Positions 55,293-64,000 of a DNA stretch of 64,000 bases are shown piece after piece. The stretch is from Betaproteobacteria bacterium HGW-Betaproteobacteria-14 (lineage in GTDB: Bacteria; Pseudomonadota; Gammaproteobacteria; Burkholderiales; Rhodocyclaceae), in the NCBI GenBank assembly GCA_002840845.1, contig PHCS01000001.1:85340-149339 (forward strand). Reading direction: 5' to 3'. Both the position numbers and the translations under genes were made by a program. The notes below the pieces were generated by a model, which ran no database searches, was not told the origin of the DNA, and saw nothing but the letters and a program-made list of their open reading frames with translations. Numbering within the stretch: position 1 is the stretch's first letter; every line of letters begins with the position of its first letter.

Positions 55293-55760
55293 ATGAATAT
55301 TAATCGAAAAATGTTTTCCGTCTGGGCCGTGGCCTGGATTGCCTTGCCGGTATGGGCAGATGTTTACAAGTGCGTGGATGAGGATGGCCACGTCACATAT
55401 ACGAATACCAAGCCCTCTCCCAAGGCGAAATGCAGCGCATTGAGCCGCGATCAGCGCGTGTCCACCGTTCCCGGACGTTCGGCAAATGTCCCTTCGCCGG
55501 CAGGTTTTCCCAAGGTAAACAGCGATGTTCAGAAAGTGCGCGATAACGACAGGCGCAGGATTCTCGAGCAGGAACTGGCCACCGAGCAGAGTAATCTTGA
55601 GCAGGCGAAGAAGGAACTTGCTGATCAGGAAGCCATTCGCACCGGGGACGAGCGTAACTATCAGAGAGTGCTGGATCGTCTGCAGCCCTACAAGGACAAG
55701 GTGGCGCTGCATGAGCGCAACCTCGAGGCGTTGAAGAAGGAAATCGGCAATCTTAGGTAA
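55293..55760 (+). CDS. Secreted DUF4124 protein with coiled-coil tail
   Basis: 155 residues. A signal peptide ends about PVWA (residue 22). The DUF4124 segment DVYKCVDEDGHVTYTNTKP follows directly. The C-terminal half (about 80-155) is charged and heptad-like (EQELATEQSNLEQAKKELAD), a likely coiled coil. Related small periplasmic proteins are found between glnA and ntrB in other Betaproteobacteria; the function is not known. Confidence 0.83.
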   Translation: MNINRKMFSVWAVAWIALPVWADVYKCVDEDGHVTYTNTKPSPKAKCSALSRDQRVSTVPGRSANVPSPAGFPKVNSDVQKVRDNDRRRILEQELATEQSNLEQAKKELADQEAIRTGDERNYQRVLDRLQPYKDKVALHERNLEALKKEIGNLR

Positions 55761-55808
55761 TTTCGAGCCCGTCGGGCTCGATGGTGCGGTTTTTGCTACT
55801 CTGATGGC

Positions 55809-56912
55809 GTGATCGTTCCGGAAAAACTCCCTGTTAGCGCTTTCTCCGGATTGGACCTGCTCTCTTCGGCCGTCATCCTGCTGGATGCGGAGCTGACCGT
55901 GCAGTATCTCAATCCCGCTGCGGAGAATCTGTTTGCCATCAGCGCCAGACAGCTGTTGCGCCGGCCCTTGTCCCAGCTTTTGGGCGAGCCGCCGGGGCTG
56001 GCCGCCGCCCTCGACAACGCCTTGTCCAACAATTGGAGCTACACCGGGCAAAATCTTACAGCGCATCCCAAAAGAGGACTGTCCCTGGGGCGCCGCCATG
56101 GTGTCGAGGCGCTGCACCTGGATTGCACGGTGACCCCCGTGGAAGCCGGCAGCATTCGCCTTCTGCTCGAGTTTCGCCCAATCGACCAGCAATTGAAGAC
56201 GGAGCGGGAAGAGCGCCTTGCGGAACAGCAGCAGGCCAACCGCGAGCTGATCCGCAATCTCGCCCATGAAATAAAGAATCCGCTGGGCGGCATTCGTGGC
56301 TCTGCACAATTGCTCGAGCGGGAGCTTGTCAATCCGCAGTTGCACGAATATACCCAGGTCATCATCAAGGAGGCCGATCGCCTGCAGGAACTGATGAACC
56401 GGCTGCTCAGTTCGCACCGGCTGATGCAGCCGCAGCCGTTGAATATCCACGACATCCTCGAACGGGTGCGTGCACTCATTCTTGCAGAGTTTCCCGATGT
56501 TGATGTGAAGCGGGATTACGACACCAGCCTGCCCGATGCCACGGGCGACCGCGAGCAACTGATCCAGGCCATCCTCAATATCGCACGCAATGCCGCGCAG
56601 GCACTGGAGGGCAAAGGTGAGATCATCCTGCGCACGCGAGCACAGCGACAGGTCACCCTGGCGAAGCGGCGCTATCGCCTGGCGCTGGAACTGCAAGTGA
56701 TCGACAATGGACCCGGCATACCAGCGGAGATCCGCGAGCAGATTTTCTATCCGCTCGTCTCGGGCCGGGAAGGCGGCAGCGGCCTGGGCTTGACGCTGGC
56801 GCAGAACTTCATTCAGCAGCACCACGGCAGCATCGAAGCCGACAGCCGGCCGGGCCACACATGCTTCACAGTACGGCTGCCACTCCACGCCACGAATCAG
56901 GAGTCCCAATGA
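55809..56912 (+). CDS. glnL: Nitrogen regulation sensor kinase NtrB (GlnL)
   Basis: 367 residues from GTG 55809. A PAS domain (about 10-110) precedes the phosphoacceptor His153 in NLAHEIKNPLGGIRGSAQLL and an HATPase domain with NIARNAAQAL (N box) and GPGIP plus GREGGSGLGLTLA (G boxes). It has no membrane helices, as expected of a PII-controlled cytosolic kinase. It phosphorylates NtrC when nitrogen is scarce. The ntrC ATG overlaps its stop (ATGA). Confidence 0.94.
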   Translation: MIVPEKLPVSAFSGLDLLSSAVILLDAELTVQYLNPAAENLFAISARQLLRRPLSQLLGEPPGLAAALDNALSNNWSYTGQNLTAHPKRGLSLGRRHGVEALHLDCTVTPVEAGSIRLLLEFRPIDQQLKTEREERLAEQQQANRELIRNLAHEIKNPLGGIRGSAQLLERELVNPQLHEYTQVIIKEADRLQELMNRLLSSHRLMQPQPLNIHDILERVRALILAEFPDVDVKRDYDTSLPDATGDREQLIQAILNIARNAAQALEGKGEIILRTRAQRQVTLAKRRYRLALELQVIDNGPGIPAEIREQIFYPLVSGREGGSGLGLTLAQNFIQQHHGSIEADSRPGHTCFTVRLPLHATNQESQ

Positions 56913-58339
56913 ATCCCGTCTGGATCATCGACGACGACCGTTCCATCCGCTGGGTCTTCGAGAAGGCGCTCGCCCGCGAGGAGATTGCCTTCAAGAGCTT
57001 CGGCTCAGCGGCGGAGGCCTTGGCCACGCTCGATGCCGGTGCGCCGCCGCCGCAAGTTCTGGTATCGGACATCCGCATGCCGGGCGAGTCGGGTTTGTCG
57101 TTGTTGCAGAAGGTGAAGACGCGTTTCCCGGACATTCCCGTCATCATCATGACCGCCTATTCCGACCTAGACAGCGCGGTGTCCGCCTTCCAGGGCGGGG
57201 CCTTCGAGTACCTGCCCAAGCCTTTCGACATCGATCAGGCACTCGATCTGGTTCGCCGCGCCATCGACGAATCCACGCGGCAGGAAGCGATGCCCGAGTC
57301 TTCCGCCATGGCACCGGAGATACTCGGCAAGGCGGCGTCGATGCAGGAAGTGTTTCGCGCCATTGGCCGCCTGTCGCAATCGCATGCCACAGTATTGATC
57401 AACGGCGAGTCCGGCACGGGCAAGGAACTCGTCGCCCGGGCGCTGCATCGGCACAGTCCGCGCGCCGACAAGCCTTTCGTTGCCATCAACACCGCGGCGA
57501 TTCCGCGCGATCTGCTCGAGTCCGAGTTGTTTGGCCACGAGCGCGGCGCATTCACCGGCGCCTCAGCGATGCGCCGCGGTCGCTTCGAGCAGGCCGAGGG
57601 AGGCACGTTGTTTCTCGACGAGATCGGAGACATGCCCGCGGAACTGCAGACACGCCTGCTGCGCGTGCTCTCCGACGGCAACTTCTACCGCGTCGGCGGC
57701 CACCAGCCGATCAAGGCCAATGTGCGCGTCATAGCCGCCACTCATCAGGATCTCGACGACCGCGTCAAGCAGGGGCTGTTCCGCGAAGACCTCTTTCATC
57801 GCCTGAATGTCATTCGCCTGCGCTTGCCGCCGTTGCGCGAGCGTCGCGAAGACATTCCCTTGCTGGTGAAGCACTTCCTTGCCAAGAGCGCACAAGACCT
57901 CGGCGTGGAGCCGAAGCGGGTGTCGGAGGCCTCACTGAAGTTTCTCTCCGCGCTGGTCTTTCCGGGCAACGTGCGCCAACTGGAGAATCTCTGCCATTGG
58001 CTGATGGTGATGGCGCCGGGACAGGTGATCGAGGTCGCTGACCTGCCGCCGGAATTGCGCGACCAGGCGCCGCGCGAAACCGAGGCGAACTGGAAGGTTG
58101 CGCTCGGTGCCGAGGCGGACCGCATGCTGGCGGGGCGCCCCGGCGCCGTTTGGGACAGCCTGGCGCGCGAGTTCGAACGAACCCTGATCCGCCATGCGTT
58201 GCTGGCCTCCGCCGGCCGTCGCATCGATGCAGCGCAGATGCTTGGTATCGGGCGCAACACGATCACGCGCAAGATTCAGGAACTGGGGATGGGTAACGAC
58301 GGCGGCGACCAGGATCCTCCGGAGGAAGTCAGTCGCTGA
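56909..58339 (+). CDS. glnG: Nitrogen regulation response regulator NtrC (GlnG)
   Basis: 476 residues. The receiver domain has phosphoacceptor Asp54 in VSDIRMPG. The AAA+ domain carries GESGTGKE (Walker A), ERGAFTGA (sigma-54 contact) and GGTLFLDEIGDMP. The C-terminal Fis-type helix-turn-helix is AAQMLGIGRNTITRKIQ. It should bind the two dyads upstream of glnA and activate the sigma-54 promoter there. Confidence 0.96.
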   Translation: MNPVWIIDDDRSIRWVFEKALAREEIAFKSFGSAAEALATLDAGAPPPQVLVSDIRMPGESGLSLLQKVKTRFPDIPVIIMTAYSDLDSAVSAFQGGAFEYLPKPFDIDQALDLVRRAIDESTRQEAMPESSAMAPEILGKAASMQEVFRAIGRLSQSHATVLINGESGTGKELVARALHRHSPRADKPFVAINTAAIPRDLLESELFGHERGAFTGASAMRRGRFEQAEGGTLFLDEIGDMPAELQTRLLRVLSDGNFYRVGGHQPIKANVRVIAATHQDLDDRVKQGLFREDLFHRLNVIRLRLPPLRERREDIPLLVKHFLAKSAQDLGVEPKRVSEASLKFLSALVFPGNVRQLENLCHWLMVMAPGQVIEVADLPPELRDQAPRETEANWKVALGAEADRMLAGRPGAVWDSLAREFERTLIRHALLASAGRRIDAAQMLGIGRNTITRKIQELGMGNDGGDQDPPEEVSR

Positions 58340-58348
58340 GAACAGGCC

Positions 58349-59602
58349 CTAGCGCTGCACGGCCTTCTTTCTGGCGGTCTTGGAAATCTTTTTTTTCGCC
58401 TTGGTGTTCTTCTTGGCCTGCTTCGCCACCGGCTTTTTCGAGCCCTGCACCGTGGTGCGCCCGGCCTTGGCCGTCGCGACTTGCGCATGCTGGATTTCCG
58501 CGACGGCAGGCCCCGGATCGACAGACCGGGCAGCGATTTCCGTGGCGGAATTTGGCGGACCGGACTTGAGCGGTTCTGCCGGTGACCCGGGCAATTCGAG
58601 CGCCTCATCGGGCCAGGGATCGAGCGCCGTGACGGTCGATGGCGCGGCTTCGTCGGGCCAGGGTTCAGCAACGGCCGCCAAGACGAGCGGTGCCGGGGCT
58701 TCGTCGGGCCAGGGATCGGCAGCGGCCGCCAGGAAGCGTGGCGTCGGCGCTTCGTCCGGCCAGGGATCGGGTTGTGCCATTGCACCTACCTTGGCGCGGG
58801 AAGCGATATAGGACGACAGCCAGCCGATCCGCACAGCGGCCTGCGGTGCGTCCTGTCGCCGGTCCGCCAGCGCCTTCAGATCGTAGCCGGCCGCCAGCAT
58901 CAGTTTTGCTGCGAATGCGTCTGCCTCGTCCTGCTGTGAAGCCTCGACCAGTTGCTCTGTGCCCATCGAGGCGAGCAGCGAAATGCCTAGTTTGGCCAGC
59001 GCACCCATCGGGAAAACAATGTCTGCGAGGAGGGTCGTTGCCAGGTAGGCGCTGGTCAGCGGAGAGCCTGCCACCAGGGAGACGGCCAGCCCCGCCGACG
59101 CGCTCTCGCGGTGATGCGCGGCGGCCAGCCTGCCGAATTCACGCGCCAGTGCGAACGCCAGATCCGTGTCCGACAGATCGAGATGGGCGAGGCCCGCCTC
59201 CACGGCAATTCTGCCGCCGGCGCTGGAGCTCACGGAGGGCGAGTCGCCGGGCACGACGAAGACTTCCACATGCGGCACGCGCGACACCATCTCCGGGCTG
59301 AGCTCAGTCACCTTTGAGCCGAGTCGATCGGCGATGTGGGCGACGCGCCGCGACAGTTTTTCGGCCGACTCGCGGGCGGCGCAGTCCTGCTCCCCTTCGC
59401 CGCAGAACGCAGCGCTTGTGGTTAGCAGGGTTTTGACATCGAAACGAAGATCCGAGATTGTGGCCTCGAGTTGTCCGGGCAGGAGATTGAACTGCGCGCG
59501 CCCGCTCGTCGGCGAGGTGGTGCAGGCGTCGAGCAGCATCGTGACGGCAATCAGCACAATAAGTCGCAGCGTGCGGAGGCCATTGGCATGCATGGAAGGC
59601 AT
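58349..59602 (-). CDS. Degenerate M48-like lipoprotein with WPDEA repeats and Lys-rich tail
   Basis: 417 residues. A hydrophobic N-terminus ends LLDACTTS, a weak lipobox (Cys about 27). The middle follows M48 peptidases, but HExxH is replaced by Arg154-Glu-Phe-Gly-Arg158 in ALAREFGRLAAAHH; the later DEAD-type motif (DEADAF, 225-230), which supplies the third zinc ligand, is kept. Four copies of [DE]PWPDEA occur at 279-285, 296-302, 313-319 and 328-334. The last 30 residues are rich in Lys and Ala. It is probably not a protease; a scaffold or wall-binding role is conceivable. Convergent with ntrC, divergent from birA. Confidence 0.7.
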   Translation of the reverse strand: MPSMHANGLRTLRLIVLIAVTMLLDACTTSPTSGRAQFNLLPGQLEATISDLRFDVKTLLTTSAAFCGEGEQDCAARESAEKLSRRVAHIADRLGSKVTELSPEMVSRVPHVEVFVVPGDSPSVSSSAGGRIAVEAGLAHLDLSDTDLAFALAREFGRLAAAHHRESASAGLAVSLVAGSPLTSAYLATTLLADIVFPMGALAKLGISLLASMGTEQLVEASQQDEADAFAAKLMLAAGYDLKALADRRQDAPQAAVRIGWLSSYIASRAKVGAMAQPDPWPDEAPTPRFLAAAADPWPDEAPAPLVLAAVAEPWPDEAAPSTVTALDPWPDEALELPGSPAEPLKSGPPNSATEIAARSVDPGPAVAEIQHAQVATAKAGRTTVQGSKKPVAKQAKKNTKAKKKISKTARKKAVQR

Positions 59603-59703
59603 ATGACTTAAGTGTAATCGTGCAGGGGTTGCCCGTCACCCTCTGCGCGGCGAAAAGAAGTCATTTCCAGCATAATGCGACGAAGGATCGGGATCGCCTC
59701 GCC

Positions 59704-60504
59704 ATGCACAACAAAGCATTTGACGCATTGAACATTGAAATCGTTACGGCGGCACTGGGCGCACCTGCGCTGTTCCAGGTCGAGATTCTCGACAGTTGCG
59801 AATCGACCAATACGCTGCTGCTGAACCGCGTCCAGCAGGGTGTGCCTTCCGGCAGCGTGGTTGTTTGCGAGCGGCAAACCGCCGGCCGTGGCCGGCGCGG
59901 CCGCGCCTGGCTGTCTGCGCCGGGCGACAGCCTGACCTTTTCCCTGCTCTGGCGTTTTCCCGCCGGCATGCCGCCCCCCATGGGGCTGAGCCTTGCCGTG
60001 GGCGTGGCCGCGGCGCACGCGCTCGATGACCTGGGCGCGGCTGGCGTGAGCTTGAAGTGGCCGAACGACATCCTCGTCGACGGCGCCAAGCTGGGCGGCA
60101 TCCTCGTCGAGACGGTATCGGAGGGGGGCTGCCACGTAGCGGTGATCGGCCTCGGCCTCAATATCCACCTGCCCCGGGAGATCGCAGACGCTGTCGGCAT
60201 CGAGGCGGGCGCGTTGTCCTCGGTGATGGCTTACGCGCCTTCGCGCAACCTGCTGCTTGCCAGGCTCCTCAGAGCGCTCGCAGCCGTGCTGGAGGCGTTT
60301 GGGCGCAGCGGCTTTGCCGACTTCGCGGAGGAGTGGCGGGCGCGCAATGCCCACGCTGGCCAGCAGGTGCGCATTCTTGCCGAAGGGGCCGCACCGCTGG
60401 AAGGGTGCTGTGCCGGCGTGGATGAAGATGGCGCGCTGCTGCTCGAAACGGCCGCCGGCATGCGCCGCATCGTCAGTGGCGAAGTGTCCCTGAGGAAACC
60501 ATGA
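59704..60504 (+). CDS. birA: Biotin--[acetyl-CoA carboxylase] ligase
   Basis: 266 residues from ATG 59704. ESTNTLLL, the biotinyl-AMP loop GRGRRGRAW, KWPNDILVDGAKLGGIL and the C-terminal SH3-like domain are present. No N-terminal helix-turn-helix exists, so unlike E. coli BirA it cannot repress transcription directly. It would biotinylate AccB Lys119 encoded at 16204-16665. coaX overlaps its stop (ATGA). Confidence 0.94.
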   Translation: MHNKAFDALNIEIVTAALGAPALFQVEILDSCESTNTLLLNRVQQGVPSGSVVVCERQTAGRGRRGRAWLSAPGDSLTFSLLWRFPAGMPPPMGLSLAVGVAAAHALDDLGAAGVSLKWPNDILVDGAKLGGILVETVSEGGCHVAVIGLGLNIHLPREIADAVGIEAGALSSVMAYAPSRNLLLARLLRALAAVLEAFGRSGFADFAEEWRARNAHAGQQVRILAEGAAPLEGCCAGVDEDGALLLETAAGMRRIVSGEVSLRKP

Positions 60505-61217
60505 TATTTGCCATCGACTGTGGCAACACGCGCCTCAAGTGGGGCGTGCATGACGGCGTCGGCTGGCGTGCGCTGGGCCTGCTCGAGTACGCCGACCTGC
60601 CAGGGCTGGCGGACCTGATCCGCGCCCAGCCAGGCATCGACAGGGCCGTCGTCGCCAATGTCGCCGGGCCCCAGGTGGGCGACGCCGTCCTCTCGGCGCT
60701 GACTTTGCTCGGCACACCGCATGTCTGGGTGAAAAGTCAGCCTGCGCAGTGCGGCGTGCGCAACCTCTACGACAATCCCGCGCAGCTTGGCGCAGACCGG
60801 TGGGCGGCGCTCATCGGCGCACGCACCTTGCATGCCGGCGCCTGCCTGGTCGTGTGTGCCGGCACCGCGACCACGGTCGATGTCCTCGACGACGAGGGCA
60901 ACTTCCAGGGCGGCCTCATTCTCCCCGGCGTAGCGCTGATGGTCCGCGCCCTGGCAGGCAACACGGCACAGTTGCCGCTGGCTGAAGGCAAGTTCGCCGG
61001 CTTGCCGCGCAATACCGCGGATGCCATTGTCAGCGGTTGCCTGCATGCCCAGGCCGGCGCCATCGAACGCATGTTCGAGCAGGTGGTGGCCTATGCGGAA
61101 GCGACCTGCCTCGTCGGCGGCGGTGCGGCGGCGCAGTTATGCGACCTGCTGCGCATACCGACGCGGCAGGTCGACACCCTGGTGCTGGAAGGCCTCGCGC
61201 GCATTGGCCGCGAATAA
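60501..61217 (+). CDS. coaX: Type III pantothenate kinase
   Basis: 238 residues. FAIDCGNTRLKWG is the phosphate-1 motif of the ASKHA fold, GADRWAALIGAR the pantothenate site, and CAGTATTVDVLD the phosphate-2 motif. It phosphorylates pantothenate at the start of CoA synthesis and is insensitive to CoA feedback. The birA-coaX pair is common in Betaproteobacteria. Confidence 0.94.
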   Translation: MIFAIDCGNTRLKWGVHDGVGWRALGLLEYADLPGLADLIRAQPGIDRAVVANVAGPQVGDAVLSALTLLGTPHVWVKSQPAQCGVRNLYDNPAQLGADRWAALIGARTLHAGACLVVCAGTATTVDVLDDEGNFQGGLILPGVALMVRALAGNTAQLPLAEGKFAGLPRNTADAIVSGCLHAQAGAIERMFEQVVAYAEATCLVGGGAAAQLCDLLRIPTRQVDTLVLEGLARIGRE

Positions 61218-61305
61218 TGCGAACCTCACGGAGTTTTTCTTCGGACAAAACCCCATCGCAGTGCATTCGGCGTTAACACGGCACGCCTTTACGACTGGAG
61301 CCGCC

Positions 61306-62730
61306 ATGAAATACCGTACATCGTTCTATGCCATTGCGCTGGCGTTCCTCGCCGGCATTCCACTCGCCGCCGCCGCTGAAGAGAGGATCAGCCGCGCCGA
61401 CGACCGCGAGGAGGTCGCCGTCACCATCTACAACGAATCGCTGGCCCTCATCAAGGAAGTCCGCCGCATCGCCTTCGACCGGGGCGCGAACAGCATTGCC
61501 CTGCGCGACGTCAGCGCGAAGATGCGCCCTGAAACCGCCAGCCTGCGCGCGCTCTCAGGCGGCAGTCTGCGCCTGATCGAACAGAATTTCGACTTCGACC
61601 TGTTGACGCCGCAGAAATTGCTGGAGAAATATGTTGGGCGTTCGATTACCGTCATCCGCACAAATCCGGCCACTGGCGCAGAGACGCGTGAAGCGGCGGA
61701 AGTGCTCGCCACCAATGGCGGCGTGGTGTTGAAGTACGCTGACCGTATCGAGACCGGCGTGCCGGGCCGTATCGCCTATGGCGCGATTCCGCCCAACTTG
61801 CGCGAGCGGCCGACGCTGGTGGTGCAACTCGAGAGCGCCGTCGCCGGACGGCAGGCGGCGGAGCTGTCGTACCTCAGCGGCGGCCTCTCCTGGCGCGCCG
61901 ACTATGTGGCGGAACTCGCGGGCGACGAATCGAAGCTCGACCTCGCCGGCTGGGTGACGCTGACCAACCAGAGCGGATCGAGTTACGAGAATGCCCGCCT
62001 GCAGCTGGTCGCCGGCGACGTCAATCGCGTGCGCGACGAGATGCGGCCGCAGGCCTTCGCGGCCAAGGCGATGGCGGCTGCGCCCGTAGCGGAGATGGCG
62101 CGCGAACAGCTCTTCGAATACCATCTATATTCCCTGCAACGCCCGACCACGCTGTCGGACAACCAGACCAAGCAGGTGGCGCTGCTGTCCGCCGCCGCCG
62201 TGCCGGTGCGCAAGGAGTATCGCCTCGCCGGACAGGACTGGTATTACCGCGGCACGCACGGCGACCTCGGCCGCAAGCACAAAGTCGCCGTGTTCGTCGA
62301 GTTCGACAACAAGGGCGGCGGTCTCGGCCAACCACTGCCCAAGGGCATCGTGCGGGTCTACAAGAGGGACACGCGCGGCAATGCCCTCTTCATTGGTGAA
62401 GACAGCATCGATCATACGGCGAAGAACGAGGTGGTGCGACTGAAGCTGGGTGATGCCTTCGACGTCAAGGCCTCGCGCAAGCAGACTTCCTTCCGCAAGA
62501 TCGCCGGCTCGCCCAACGCGGTCTATGAAAGTGCCTTCAGCATTGAAATCAGCAACGCCAAGGATAGCCCGGTGACCGTCAAAGTGGTCGAGCCGGTGCC
62601 GGGGGATTGGGAGATGATCGCGGAGAGCCAGAAGCACGCCAAGGGCGATGCCCATTCCGCCGTCTGGCTTGTAGCAGTTCCGGCGCAAGGCAAGGCGACA
62701 CTGGATTACAGTGTCAGGATGCGCTGGTGA
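61306..62730 (+). CDS. Secreted DUF4139 protein
   Basis: 474 residues. Signal peptide MKYRTSFYAIALAFLAGIPL ends about AAAA. VTIYNESLALIKEVRRI and LSYLSGGLSWRADYVAEL match DUF4139 proteins, which are beta-rich and often seen in two-component or wall-linked loci without known role. No catalytic motif is evident. An 88-base gap separates it from coaX. Confidence 0.8.
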   Translation: MKYRTSFYAIALAFLAGIPLAAAAEERISRADDREEVAVTIYNESLALIKEVRRIAFDRGANSIALRDVSAKMRPETASLRALSGGSLRLIEQNFDFDLLTPQKLLEKYVGRSITVIRTNPATGAETREAAEVLATNGGVVLKYADRIETGVPGRIAYGAIPPNLRERPTLVVQLESAVAGRQAAELSYLSGGLSWRADYVAELAGDESKLDLAGWVTLTNQSGSSYENARLQLVAGDVNRVRDEMRPQAFAAKAMAAAPVAEMAREQLFEYHLYSLQRPTTLSDNQTKQVALLSAAAVPVRKEYRLAGQDWYYRGTHGDLGRKHKVAVFVEFDNKGGGLGQPLPKGIVRVYKRDTRGNALFIGEDSIDHTAKNEVVRLKLGDAFDVKASRKQTSFRKIAGSPNAVYESAFSIEISNAKDSPVTVKVVEPVPGDWEMIAESQKHAKGDAHSAVWLVAVPAQGKATLDYSVRMRW

Positions 62731-62924
62731 GGTACTTATAAGTAGAGCCTTGAGGACTTACTAATGAGCTAATTTGATGTAGAAACGGCTTGTGTATGCA
62801 GTATACCCGGGCTATTATTTTTCCCCCACATGGGCTAAGGTAATTCAGTAGTCGGTTCTACTCAGGCTGCAGGGAGGCATTGCAGGCGAGCCTGGAAACT
62901 ATCCATAAATCGAGGAGGAAAGAG
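62731..62924. other. A/T-richer leader upstream of the tryptophan synthase gene
   Basis: This 194-base gap is visibly less GC-rich than its neighbours. It contains short imperfect inverted repeats, for example GTAT-GCA-GTATAC near 62797-62812, and a strong GAGGAGGAAAGAG ribosome site at its end. No riboswitch or tRNA-like fold is clear. A promoter is likely, but I cannot place one. Confidence 0.4.
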
Positions 62925-64000
62925 ATGTCTGACATCAAGATTTTGCTCAACGAAGCCGATATTCCGACCCACTGGTACAACGTCGTCGCGGACATGCCGA
63001 AGCCGCCCCTGCCGCCGCTGGCGCCGGACGGCAATCCGGTCACGCCCGAGCAGATGCTGGCCATCTTCCCGGGACCGCTGCTCGAGCAGGAAATGTCCGG
63101 TGAGCGCTGGATCCCGATTCCCGAAGAGGTGCGCGAGATCTACAAGCAGTGGCGCCCGTCGCCGATGTTCCGCGCCCGCCGTCTCGAGAAGATGCTCGGC
63201 ACGCCGGCGAAGATCTACTACAAATACGAAGGCGTCAGCCCGGCCGGTTCGCACAAGGTCAACACCTCCGTGCCGCAGGCCTTCTTCAACAAGATGGTCG
63301 GCATCACCCGCCTGACCACCGAGACGGGTGCCGGCCAGTGGGGCTCCTCGATGGCCCTGGCGGGCCAGATGTTCGGCATCGAAGTGCGCGTCTACATGGT
63401 GAAGGTGAGCTACAACCAGAAGCCCTTCCGCCGCTCGATGATGCAGACCTGGGGAGCGGAAGTCTTCGCTTCGCCCACCGACATGACCAACTCTGGTCGC
63501 ACCGCGCTGGCGGCGGATCCGAACAATCCCGGTTCGCTTGGCCTTGCCATCTCCGAAGCGGTGGAAGAAGCGGCCTCGCGCAAGGACACCAATTACTGCC
63601 TCGGCTCCGTGCTCAACCACGTCTGCCTGCACCAGACGGTGATCGGCCTGGAAGCCAAGAAGCAGTTCGAGAAGGTCGGTGACTATCCCGACATGGTGTT
63701 CGCCTGCTGCGGCGGCGGCTCCAACTTCGCCGGCACCGCCTTCCCCTTCCTCGCCGATAAAGCGGCGGGCAAGAAGGTGCGCCTGGTGGCGGCCGAGCCG
63801 AGTTCCTGCCCGAGCCTGACCAAGGGTGTCTATGCCTATGACTTCGGCGATGTCTCCGGCTACACGCCGCTGATGAAGATGTACACCCTCGGCCATGACT
63901 TCATGCCGCCGTCGATCCATGCCGGCGGCTTGCGTTATCACGGCGACTCGCCGCTGGTGTGCCAGCTCTACAACGAGGGCCTGATCGAGGCGGTGGCGGT
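62925..64000 (+). CDS. TrpB2-type tryptophan synthase beta chain (3' truncated)
   Basis: The first 358 residues are present; the gene runs off the right edge. The N-terminus ([20 protein letters not shown]) and [13 protein letters not shown] [16 protein letters not shown] fit the TrpB2 branch. Lys111 in [11 protein letters not shown] is the PLP lysine, [10 protein letters not shown] the catalytic Glu region, and [10 protein letters not shown] the phosphate loop. TrpB2 makes tryptophan from indole and serine and usually acts without a neighbouring trpA. GGAGGAA precedes ATG 62925. Confidence 0.92.
   Translation, partial: MSDIKILLNEADIPTHWYNVVADMPKPPLPPLAPDGNPVTPEQMLAIFPGPLLEQEMSGERWIPIPEEVREIYKQWRPSPMFRARRLEKMLGTPAKIYYKYEGVSPAGSHKVNTSVPQAFFNKMVGITRLTTETGAGQWGSSMALAGQMFGIEVRVYMVKVSYNQKPFRRSMMQTWGAEVFASPTDMTNSGRTALAADPNNPGSLGLAISEAVEEAASRKDTNYCLGSVLNHVCLHQTVIGLEAKKQFEKVGDYPDMVFACCGGGSNFAGTAFPFLADKAAGKKVRLVAAEPSSCPSLTKGVYAYDFGDVSGYTPLMKMYTLGHDFMPPSIHAGGLRYHGDSPLVCQLYNEGLIEAVA

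Noticed and set aside
48739..58351. A 15-base repeat GAGAACAGGCCCTAG at 48739-48753 and about 58337-58351
   Set aside because: A shared 15-mer in 64 kb is expected about once by chance, and flanks do not match.

Overview
The window is GC-rich, densely coded chromosomal DNA from a Betaproteobacterium. The gene orders accB-accC-prmA, TPR protein-lolB-ispE-tRNA-Gln-prs-rplY-pth-ychF, ftsY-ftsE-ftsX-rpoH and an aa3 oxidase cluster with a 35-residue assembly peptide all fit that class, probably near Rhodocyclales/Nitrosomonadales. The order is inferred from gene content and was not tested by phylogeny. No phage, transposase, plasmid gene or CRISPR array is visible.

Layout. (a) 1-9520: surface-glycan cluster, all + strand. 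It holds a GT-C-like/MurJ-like fusion protein, a GT4 glycosyltransferase, a PglC-type initiating phosphosugar transferase, a PglD-like acetyltransferase, a DegT aminotransferase, a PglF/CapD-type 4,6-dehydratase and galE. Most of these genes overlap by 1-4 bases, so the cluster looks translationally coupled and likely makes and exports a glycan starting from a diacetamido-trideoxy sugar. (b) 9609-18492: apaH and a HIT hydrolase, then a leftward block (glycine-zipper lipoprotein, PfkB kinase, tpx, zinc-ribbon DUF3426 protein, prmA, accC, accB, aroQ, TlpA-like thioredoxin, conserved hypothetical). Six paired REP-like palindromes lie between 7.9 and 16.2 kb, one of them inside the dehydratase gene. 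(c) 18493-27878: mpl, then the aa3 cytochrome oxidase cluster (coxB, coxA, small peptide, ctaG, DUF2970, coxC, DUF2909, SURF1, a CxxxC membrane protein, ctaB, SCO) behind a perfect FNR-type box. Heme A synthase (ctaA) is missing from the cluster. (d) 27948-31477: rpoH with a perfect CIRCE operator, then ftsX-ftsE-ftsY. (e) 31561-38445: an M16 protease pair, rsmD, coaD, ferredoxin, a dynamin-like GTPase and mutM. (f) 38543-45278: TPR lipoprotein, lolB, ispE, tRNA-Gln, prs, rplY, pth, ychF. (g) 45268-53574: PAS/GGDEF cyclase, gluQ, CoA-binding protein, cardiolipin synthase, EEP hydrolase, nadA, rhodanese, CDF transporter. (h) 53562-58339: nitrogen regulation block with two NtrC sites, a sigma-54 promoter, glnA, a DUF4124 gene, ntrB and ntrC. 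(i) 58349-64000: a degenerate M48-like lipoprotein with WPDEA repeats, birA, coaX, a DUF4139 protein and a truncated TrpB2-type tryptophan synthase beta gene.

The most notable observations are the REP pair read in frame through the dehydratase gene with reversed arm order; five intergenic REP pairs with an identical 22-base spacer; the GT-C/MurJ fusion; joint CIRCE and sigma-32-like control of rpoH; and an M48-family lipoprotein that has lost both histidines of HExxH.
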